A stretch of DNA of 32,283 nucleotides from Chloroflexota bacterium (GTDB lineage Bacteria; Chloroflexota; Anaerolineae; Aggregatilineales; Phototrophicaceae): the NCBI GenBank assembly GCA_016223085.1, contig JACRPS010000022.1, positions 1-32,283 on the forward strand, in the 5' to 3' direction. Each line of letters begins with the position of its first letter. Within the stretch, counting starts at the first letter, position 1. Made by a program: the position numbers and the translations under genes. The notes beneath the pieces were generated by a model. That model worked only from the letters and a program-made list of their open reading frames with translations. It was not told the DNA's origin and searched no databases. Below are positions 7,018 to 12,109 of the stretch, piece by piece.

Positions 7018-7453
7018 ATCACTCCGGCGGGCGGCGGGAATGGTTTAAGTCTCCTGCCGCCTCGCCGGTTGGCGGTCGTCTGCGCTCCTGCATCCCGGGC
7101 GCGGCGTCGGCGGCAACTCCGCCGCGCCCCGCCGCCGCCTTCGTTTCTCTTGCTCCCGCCGTCCGGCTTCGGCTGCTGATCGCAGGCCGCGCCTCGCCGT
7201 CCGTCGGTCGCGCTGTGGTAAGCCGGGCGACCGGGCACATGGTGTCGCTTCGGTCGCTCCCGCTGGTCGCTTCCCTCGCTCGCCTGTGCCCGACTGGCGG
7301 CCTGCTGGCCGCCGCCCCCGGCCTGTCCGCGCCTCAGGCGCGGTGTGGGGGGGAGTGCCCCCCCAACCCCCCCAAAGCCGAGCGACCGCCGCTGTAGCGC
7401 CAAATAAAAACGCGCCCGACAGCCAGACGCGCCCCTTGTTCCTCTCCGAACCG
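7018..7453. other. Hairpin-rich GC-rich non-coding stretch
   Basis: No frame in this 436-base stretch looks like a real protein; the open frames are Arg/Pro/Ala-rich and lack family sequence. It holds many short palindromic words (for example around 7180-7300) and a perfect stem of seven G and seven C around AGTG at 7348-7365, followed by another run of C. Its right end carries the terminator of the minus-strand genes. It could be an origin, a transfer site or a structured RNA, but nothing specific is recognised. Confidence 0.4.
7401..7434 (-). terminator. Rho-independent terminator after the miniprotein gene
   Basis: On the minus strand, CGCGTC pairs with GGGCGCG across a short loop (one G-T wobble) and is followed by TTTTTATTT. 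It lies about 20 bases past the stop of the 39-residue miniprotein. Confidence 0.55.
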
Positions 7454-7573
7454 TTACGGATGTGCCGGCACGCACACCATCGCGCCGATGGTGCTGCCGT
7501 ACAGCAGCAGCAGCGCCAGAAACGCCGCCGCCAGCAGCAGCTTTTCCCCAATCTCACGCCGGTCCATCGTCAT
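7454..7573 (-). CDS. 39-residue single-span membrane miniprotein
   Basis: ATG 7573 to TAA 7454 encodes 39 residues: a charged start (MTMDRREIGEK), one hydrophobic segment of about 15 residues (LLLAAAFLALLLLYG) and a short tail with one Cys. It overlaps the end of the LexA-type regulator gene by 20 bases on the same strand, and a terminator follows, so it reads as the second gene of a two-gene unit. It resembles SOS-linked or toxin-like membrane peptides only in size and layout; no family is recognised. The alternative start is ATG 7567. Confidence 0.5.
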   Translation of the reverse strand: MTMDRREIGEKLLLAAAFLALLLLYGSTIGAMVCVPAHP

Positions 7574-7862
7574 CCCACCCGATCAGCCGCCGCGCCGCCC
7601 GTTCCGCTGGACTTTCGACCTCGGCATCCAGCGGCGGCGTCACCGCCAGGATGTTGCGCCAGCACTTGCGTTCGCCCGTGTAGCCCAACCGGATGTACCC
7701 CATCGCCGCCAGCAGATGCAACGCCGCGTGTACGCTGGCCGGACTGTAGCTGATCGCCGCCGCAATCTCCCGGATTGAAGGCGACCCCGCGCCCGCCTCA
7801 AAACACTCCCACACGAACCGCCACACCCGCCGGGCACAGTCCGTCATCCCGTTTCGACCCAT
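7554..7862 (-). CDS. LexA-type winged-helix DNA-binding protein without protease domain
   Basis: This is a 102-residue regulator. Residues about 8-65 form a winged helix very like the LexA DNA-binding domain: CARRVWRFVWECFE, then SPSIREIAAAISYSPASVH, then LHLLAAMGYIRL. The Ser/Lys protease domain needed for LexA self-cleavage is absent; the last about 35 residues are an acidic tail. ATG 7862 is chosen over the upstream frame start (7916) because GGGGGGTC lies just before it and the domain begins there. An SOS-type box (7925-7938) sits at its probable transcription start, so it may regulate itself or be under host LexA control. The membrane miniprotein is encoded right behind it. It could also be a phage-type repressor-like factor. 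Confidence 0.75.
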   Translation of the reverse strand: MGRNGMTDCARRVWRFVWECFEAGAGSPSIREIAAAISYSPASVHAALHLLAAMGYIRLGYTGERKCWRNILAVTPPLDAEVESPAERAARRLIGWDDDGPA

Positions 7863-7924
7863 GTTTGACCCCCCCTGCAGGCCGCCCCGCGCCCCGCGCG
7901 GCCACAGCCAGCCCACTAATCAAC

Positions 7925-7938
7925 CGAACATTTGTTCA
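7925..7938. promoter_or_regulatory. SOS-type (LexA) box at the regulator promoter
   Basis: CGAAC-ATTT-GTTCA matches the Gram-positive-type LexA box CGAAC-N4-GTTCG in nine key positions. On the minus strand a TACAAT (-10, complement at 7945-7950) lies seven bases upstream, which places the box over the transcription start of the LexA-type gene. Confidence 0.6.
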
Positions 7939-7944
7939 AACACC

Positions 7945-7950
7945 ATTGTA
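7945..7950 (-). promoter_or_regulatory. Probable -10 box of the LexA-type gene
   Basis: TACAAT on the minus strand, 83 bases before the ATG. The -35 is weak (TTTCAC about 18 bases upstream). Confidence 0.45.
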
Positions 7951-8000
7951 CACCCGTTTCCGCCACCCGTGAAAAATTGCACAATCTTCACAACCTGTCC

Positions 8001-8014
8001 CGAACACCCGTTCT
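8001..8014. promoter_or_regulatory. Second SOS-type box
   Basis: CGAAC-ACCC-GTTCT again fits CGAAC-N4-GTTC. It lies about 50 bases upstream of the -10 box of the LexA-type gene, in the spacer between that gene and the GAF-like gene. Confidence 0.5.
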
Positions 8015-8020
8015 ATTTCG

Positions 8021-8092
8021 ATAACGGAGCACTTTATTTCACTGAGGCAAATTTACGATCTTCATTTCATGTTCGATTGCAATAACGGAGCA
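8021..8092. repeat. Pair of ATAACGGAGCA direct repeats
   Basis: ATAACGGAGCA occurs at 8021-8031 and 8082-8092, each preceded by TTCGAT within 10 bases. The 61-base spacing is close to six helical turns. The copies lie between the two divergent genes and could be binding sites; this is inference. Confidence 0.4.
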
Positions 8093-8133
8093 GTGTCGGT
8101 CGGAAGTCGCATGGCAAGTTAGGGCGGCAGGGG

Positions 8134-8139
8134 TATAAT
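8134..8139 (+). promoter_or_regulatory. -10 box of the GAF-like gene
   Basis: Perfect TATAAT, 54 bases before the ATG at 8193. The -35 is poor. A GGCGGG/CCCGCC hairpin lies in the leader, between this box and the start codon. Confidence 0.5.
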
Positions 8140-8192
8140 TTGTGTTAAGACTGTCGCGGCGGGGGTTTGGCCCGCCTCTACCGGGATTTTTT

Positions 8193-8636
8193 ATGAGCGC
8201 AACGTTTCTGGCAAATTTCATGCGGCTGGCGCAGCGGGAAACCGGCGCGGAACGGGCGATGGCTGCCGATGGCGACCTTTCGATTGTGGCGACGCTGAAT
8301 CTGGAACAGGCCGATCTGATGTCGCCGCAGTTTAACGGCATTGAAGTCATCCGCCTGGCGCTGGACAACGGCGAGCCGATCATCACCAACAACGCCGTGA
8401 TTGACCCACGCCGCGCGCCGGTGACCAATACCAACTTCAGCAACCTGCGGGTGGTGGTGGTGATTCCGGTTGAGGAATACGGCGCGATTTACCTTGACCA
8501 GCACATCCGCCGGGGGGTGATACCGAAGGAACTGGTGAACCGGCTGTGGCTGCTGGCAGGGCGCGTGGTGGACTCCGGCGAGATGGAGCAGTCGCTGGAT
8601 GAGCTACAGGCGCTCTACCAGCAAATTGGCGAGTAA
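8193..8636 (+). CDS. Small GAF-like domain protein next to chemosensory genes
   Basis: This 147-residue soluble protein is a single GAF-like domain with a short C-terminal helix. The features that suggest this are GAERAMAADGDLSIVATLNLE near the start, the middle helix/loop with LDNGEPIITNNAVIDPR, and then NLRVVVVIPVEEYGAIYLDQ with RGVIPKELVNRLWLLAGRV. GAF domains bind small ligands or act as protein interaction modules; no ligand residues can be named here. ATG 8193 follows a TATAAT promoter and a leader hairpin; the Shine-Dalgarno is weak. It ends three bases from the end of the convergent receiver-Roadblock gene, so it borders the chemosensory cluster and may work with it. The partner idea is inferred from position only. 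Confidence 0.65.
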   Translation: MSATFLANFMRLAQRETGAERAMAADGDLSIVATLNLEQADLMSPQFNGIEVIRLALDNGEPIITNNAVIDPRRAPVTNTNFSNLRVVVVIPVEEYGAIYLDQHIRRGVIPKELVNRLWLLAGRVVDSGEMEQSLDELQALYQQIGE

Positions 8637-8639
8637 CCG

Positions 8640-9554
8640 TTAGCTCTGCAACTGTGGCACGTTCTTCGGCTGGGGGATGGACTTCAGGATTTCATCAATC
8701 AGGTTGGCGGTGCGTTTGCTATACAGCCATACCATGCCGGGCTTCACATCCGCATCGCAGATCACTGCCAGCGACACCGTATACGGCGCGCTGAATTCAA
8801 TGATATACACGCCGTTGTTGTCGCCCTCGAAGTAGGTGGAGTGGAACTTGGTCTCTTCCAGGATGCTTGCCAGCGACCGCTGCGCGCCGTGATCTATGCT
8901 TAACGCCTGCGTCAGCAGTTGCAGGTCGTAATCTTCCAGCGTGCCCGCCGCGCCGACCATATTGCCTTCGCTGTCCACCAGCCCGACAAAACGCGCCTTG
9001 ACGTGCCCCAGCAGGCGGCTGAGTTCCCAGTTGATGCGTTTGAACTGCTGCCGCCCCAGCACCAGTGCCGCCGGACGGGTGCGCGGGTCCAGCCGCCGGG
9101 CGCGGTCTGCCGCTTCTTTCTGCAACTTCGGCTGCTCAACGTACTCGACCTGACGCATCTCCGCCCGGCGGATTTCAAGCTGGCGTTCGATCTGCATCAG
9201 CACAAAGGTCATGTTCAGCGGTTTGTACAGGTAATCCACCGCGCCCAGCCGGTACACCGCCACCGCGCTCTTGGCGGACAGGTCGTCGTCAATCACGATC
9301 ACGCGTGACTTGGGGCGCAGCCCGCCCACGACCGCCAGCAGGTCCATCCCGCTGAGGTCCGGCAGTTCGGCTTCGGTCACAATCAGGTCGAAGTCCGTCA
9401 GCAGGATTTCGGTCAGGGCGTCTTCAAACGTCGCAGCCTGGTTCACCGCGTACCCGCCCACCGATTCCAGCGTATCGGTCAGGGACAGGCGCAGCGGTTC
9501 GTCCTTGGCGACGATTAAAATTCGTTCCTGGCGGCGGGTATTGGCTGTGGACAT
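8640..9554 (-). CDS. Pseudo-receiver fused to a Roadblock/LC7 domain
   Basis: This is a 304-residue two-domain protein. Residues about 10-125 are a response-regulator receiver: ILIVAKDEP at the first strand, GAVDYLYKP with the conserved Lys near the end. At the phosphoacceptor site, however, the sequence is DLIVTEAELPDLSG, so the Asp is a Glu (about residue 61), and the usual Thr/Ser (VIVID) is Asp. It therefore probably cannot be phosphorylated in the normal way and may sit in a fixed state. Residues about 165-295 form a Roadblock/LC7 domain (INWELSRLLGHVKARFVGLVD, then YDLQLLTQAL, then YIIEFSAPYTVSLAVICD). Roadblock proteins such as MglB act on small GTPases. The start ATG 9554 shares one base with the CheW stop (TGATG). 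Confidence 0.82.
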   Translation of the reverse strand: MSTANTRRQERILIVAKDEPLRLSLTDTLESVGGYAVNQAATFEDALTEILLTDFDLIVTEAELPDLSGMDLLAVVGGLRPKSRVIVIDDDLSAKSAVAVYRLGAVDYLYKPLNMTFVLMQIERQLEIRRAEMRQVEYVEQPKLQKEAADRARRLDPRTRPAALVLGRQQFKRINWELSRLLGHVKARFVGLVDSEGNMVGAAGTLEDYDLQLLTQALSIDHGAQRSLASILEETKFHSTYFEGDNNGVYIIEFSAPYTVSLAVICDADVKPGMVWLYSKRTANLIDEILKSIPQPKNVPQLQS

Positions 9555-10000
9555 CAACTGTTCCCTTCGGCAGCAACCTGATCGGGCAGGTAGGTTGCCA
9601 TAATCATCGGTAACGAGATGATCTGAATCAATTGTTCCTTATGATTGATGATACCACGAATAATTTTGCCCGATGTCGAAAGATTTTCGAGCGAATTGAC
9701 GTATTCCACAAGGCGGACTTCATCCACCACCAGACCGGCCATTTTCCCGGCGTGGGCAGCCACGATAAACAGATTGGCGCTGCTGACCGGCGCGGCGGGC
9801 TGTTTGAAGATGCGGCGCAAGTCAAGCATGGGCAGGATTTGCCCGCGCCGGTTGACCACGCCCAGGATTTCCGGCGCGGCGTCCGGCAGCGTGACCAGCT
9901 CAACCATCGCGGCTACTTCCACCACGTCCTCGATCGGCAGGGCGTACACCTGCGAACCGAGGCTGAAGGTGAGGATCGCGGTTGGCGCCGGGTTAGCCAT
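9554..10000 (-). CDS. CheW-like adaptor (second of two)
   Basis: A CheW-domain protein of 148 residues, normal length for the family. It couples a receptor to the CheA kinase in membrane arrays. The family pattern is clear: TFSLGSQVYALPIEDVVEV, then LPDAAPEILGVVNRRGQILPMLDLRR, then AGLVVDEVRLVEYV. The ATG at 10000 has GAGGAG five bases upstream and overlaps the end of the RsbT-like gene by eight bases; its stop overlaps the next start (TGATG). It thus sits inside a tightly coupled unit running from 10805 to 8640. It differs from the other CheW (15647) by lacking the N-terminal extension, so the two may serve different arrays or positions. Confidence 0.9.
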   Translation of the reverse strand: MANPAPTAILTFSLGSQVYALPIEDVVEVAAMVELVTLPDAAPEILGVVNRRGQILPMLDLRRIFKQPAAPVSSANLFIVAAHAGKMAGLVVDEVRLVEYVNSLENLSTSGKIIRGIINHKEQLIQIISLPMIMATYLPDQVAAEGNS

Positions 10001-10427
10001 GAATCTCCTCGTCGGCGTCGCCCGTATCGGAATCGCTGCGCCACATTATCATAATCACGGTAGGCGGTGTTTCCCCTTCGATCAGAATTTCGTCCACCAG
10101 ATCGCCCAGCTTGGAGCGCAGCGCGATCAGCACATTATGCGACGAGACGCCAGACAGCCAGGGCATTGTAATCGAAATCTGCACGCCCTTCTGGTTGGTG
10201 TTGACCACGCCGCTGAAGTGAACCACGTGCAGTTCGCCGGTTTTCAGCACCAGTTCGGCCAGCGTGGCGGCGGCGCTGGCAAGCTGGGCCTGGTGCGCGG
10301 GGGTGAAGCCGAGCAGCCCAGCCGCACGCCGCGCTGTATTGCGCACGATCATGATGTCCATCGCGCTTTCGATCTGGACGGACATCACCGGGGGTTGCAG
10401 GCTGTAAGGCCCTTTGGGTCGCGTCAT
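9993..10427 (-). CDS. RsbT-like (HATPase_c_2) protein with degenerate ATP site
   Basis: This 144-residue protein matches the first half of RsbT-type anti-sigma regulators: IESAMDIMIVRNTARRAAGLLGFTPAHQAQLASAAATLAELVL lines up with the helix pair that carries the N-box in that family. The usual N-box Glu/Asn pattern (SELARN), the G1 box (DxGxGI) and the glycine-rich G2 loop are all missing. The second half, from GVQISITMPW onward, keeps only the beta-strand pattern. It is therefore probably a non-catalytic, protein-binding relative. It starts three bases after the stop of the CheY gene and ends inside the CheW gene. In its family, partners are anti-sigma antagonists (STAS) or sigma factors; none is encoded beside it here. 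Confidence 0.62.
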   Translation of the reverse strand: MTRPKGPYSLQPPVMSVQIESAMDIMIVRNTARRAAGLLGFTPAHQAQLASAAATLAELVLKTGELHVVHFSGVVNTNQKGVQISITMPWLSGVSSHNVLIALRSKLGDLVDEILIEGETPPTVIMIMWRSDSDTGDADEEIHG

Positions 10428-10430
10428 GGC

Positions 10431-10805
10431 CTATTCCAGGATTCCCATTTCCGTCAGGGTATTAATCAGGTGTTCGGTGGCAAAAATGTCCTTCGGGATG
10501 TAGTCATCCGCCCCGGCCTGCAAACCCGACAGGGTGGCCTGCGCGCCGTCCTTCTCGGTCAGCATGATGACCGGGATGGTCTGGGTTTCGGGCGTGCGCT
10601 TCAAGCGGCGGCAGACCTGAAAACCGTCCATCGTCGGCAGCTTCACGTCCAGCACGATCAGCGACGGACGGCGTTCCATCGCCGCGCGTAGCCCGTCCGG
10701 ACCGTCATAGGCCACCAGCACCTGCAAACCCAGGCTCTCCAGCGTCGCCTTGATCTGCGCGGCCTGTGTTTTACTATCTTCGATCAGCAGCACTTCTGCG
10801 GCCAT
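10431..10805 (-). CDS. CheY-like single-domain response regulator
   Basis: A stand-alone receiver of 124 residues. The acidic pocket (LLIEDS), phosphoacceptor Asp53 in IVLDVKLP, the Thr in VIMLTEKD and the Lys in YIPKD are all present, so it should be phosphorylated by a CheA and change partner binding. ATG 10805 is preferred because the domain starts right there. A GTG at 10826 with AGGAGG only one base before it is the alternative. Two TATAAT boxes upstream (10876-10881 and 10901-10906, minus) suggest its own promoter, so 10805-8640 may be a unit separate from cheB. It contrasts with the receiver at 8640, which has lost the Asp. Confidence 0.9.
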   Translation of the reverse strand: MAAEVLLIEDSKTQAAQIKATLESLGLQVLVAYDGPDGLRAAMERRPSLIVLDVKLPTMDGFQVCRRLKRTPETQTIPVIMLTEKDGAQATLSGLQAGADDYIPKDIFATEHLINTLTEMGILE

Positions 10806-10875
10806 AGTTAAATTTGGCGGCGGCACCCCTCCTGCAAACCTGCGGGCCGCTGCGCCCTCCTTTCCCTCTCTCTGT

Positions 10876-10906
10876 ATTATAGTATAGCCCGGCGTATTCG
10901 ATTATA
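10876..10906 (-). promoter_or_regulatory. Promoter region of the CheY/RsbT-like/CheW/Roadblock unit
   Basis: Two perfect TATAAT boxes on the minus strand (complements at 10876-10881 and 10901-10906) lie between cheB and the CheY gene. The -35 boxes are weak. The leader behind them holds two GGAGG sequences. Confidence 0.5.
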
Positions 10907-10944
10907 GCGACAAACGCTTTCCCGCCTATCCCCCCACTGTCCGG

Positions 10945-11994
10945 TTAGCTGACCAGCCGCACCACCGCGTCCGGCAGCCGTTCCAGCGGCAGCACCTGCT
11001 CCACCGCGCCGCGTTCGATGGCGGCGGCGGGCATCCCAAACACGGTGCAACTGGCCTGGTCCTGCGCGAAGGTGTGCGCCCCCGCCCGCCGCATCGCCAG
11101 CAGCCCCGCCGCGCCGTCGTCGCCCATGCCGGTCAGAATGATGCCGATTGCTGCCGCGCCACACGCCACCGCCACCGATTCAAATAACACGTCAACGGCG
11201 GGCTGGTAGCGATAGCTGCCCGGCTCCGGCAGCAGGCTGGCGACCAGCAGCGAACCCTGCCGGTTCACCGCCAGGTGCGCGTCCCCCGGCGACAGGTAAA
11301 CCACGCCGGGCCGGAGGACACGGTTGTGCGCGGCGATGTCCACCGGCAGCGGCGTGACCTTTTTTAGCCAGCGGGCCAGCCCGGCCACAAACTCCGCCGG
11401 CATATGCTGCACGATCACCACCGGCACGGGCAGGCCCATCGGCAACCCGGCCAGCAGCGTGCTTAACGCGCTTGGCCCGCCGGCAGAGGCGCCCACCGCC
11501 AGAAGTTCCGGCGTGGTTGTTGTTTTTCCCGGCAGGGTGGCGGTCGCTGCGCCGTTCTGCCCCGGCGGGCGTTCCCAGCGGCGAATCACCCGGACGCCGG
11601 CCATTGCCGCCAGCGTGTGTCCCAGGTGGCGCTGCTGCGCCGGAGGCAGTTCGCGGCGGGACAGCGGCTTTTCCACCACCGCGACCGCGCCGGCCTGCAG
11701 CGCCCGGAACGACAGGTCAATGTCATCGTCGAGCAGGCCGCTGACCACCACAATCGGCGTCGGGCACAGCGCCATGATCTGCCGCGTGGCTTCCAGCCCA
11801 TCCACGTTGGGCATCCGGATGTCCATCGAGATCACGTCCGGGCGCAGCGTTTGCGCCAGTTCGATCACTTCGCGTCCGTCACGCGCCGCGCCGATGACCT
11901 TCAGCCCCGGCGTGTCGTCAATCAGCCGGGTCAGGTAATGCCGCACCGTCGGGCTGTCCTCCGCCAGCAGGACGCGAATCAAGTCGTCAGCCAT
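10945..11994 (-). CDS. cheB: CheB protein-glutamate methylesterase
   Basis: This 349-residue enzyme has the standard CheB layout. Residues 1-115 are the receiver with the acidic pair in LLAEDS, phosphoacceptor Asp58 in ISMDIRMP, and Lys in VVEKP. A linker follows, then the methylesterase domain with catalytic Ser170 (VGASAGGPSAL), His197 (IVQHMPAEF) and Asp293 (LTGMGDDGAAG). It removes methyl groups from (and may deamidate) receptor Glu/Gln residues, resetting receptor activity. The match to the family is full length and nothing is missing. No cheR methyltransferase is encoded nearby, which is odd, since CheB needs CheR to make its substrate. The start at 11994 lies at the end of a run of heptamer-like repeats and has no good Shine-Dalgarno. 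Confidence 0.93.
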   Translation of the reverse strand: MADDLIRVLLAEDSPTVRHYLTRLIDDTPGLKVIGAARDGREVIELAQTLRPDVISMDIRMPNVDGLEATRQIMALCPTPIVVVSGLLDDDIDLSFRALQAGAVAVVEKPLSRRELPPAQQRHLGHTLAAMAGVRVIRRWERPPGQNGAATATLPGKTTTTPELLAVGASAGGPSALSTLLAGLPMGLPVPVVIVQHMPAEFVAGLARWLKKVTPLPVDIAAHNRVLRPGVVYLSPGDAHLAVNRQGSLLVASLLPEPGSYRYQPAVDVLFESVAVACGAAAIGIILTGMGDDGAAGLLAMRRAGAHTFAQDQASCTVFGMPAAAIERGAVEQVLPLERLPDAVVRLVS

Positions 11995-12030
11995 CAGCGA
12001 TTAGCCTTTAGCTGTTGGCTGTTCATGATT
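11985..12030 (-). repeat. Degenerate heptamer repeat running into the cheB start
   Basis: On the minus strand the sequence before and over the cheB start reads as seven-base units: ACAGCCA, ACAGCTA, AAGGCTA, ATCGCTG, ATGGCTG, ACGACTT. A similar array lies at 24958-24986. Such short tandem repeats are known from cyanobacterial intergenic regions (STRR type). The unit pattern is read directly; the class name is an analogy. Confidence 0.5.
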
Positions 12031-12109
12031 CTGCCCTTCGTACCGAGACATACGTTCCCCATAAATGTTCCTGCCCTACCGCAAAAAGCCATTCGCCAAC
12101 TGCCAAACG

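Noticed and set aside
6804-7397. Plus-strand frame of 197 codons over the non-coding island stretch
   Set aside because: Arg/Pro/Ala-rich, overlaps a better frame at 6840-7017, and covers hairpins and a terminator; no sign of real protein sequence.
4468-8140. Direct repeats (att sites) at the ends of the island
   Set aside because: I compared the two flanks by eye and found no shared word long enough to call.
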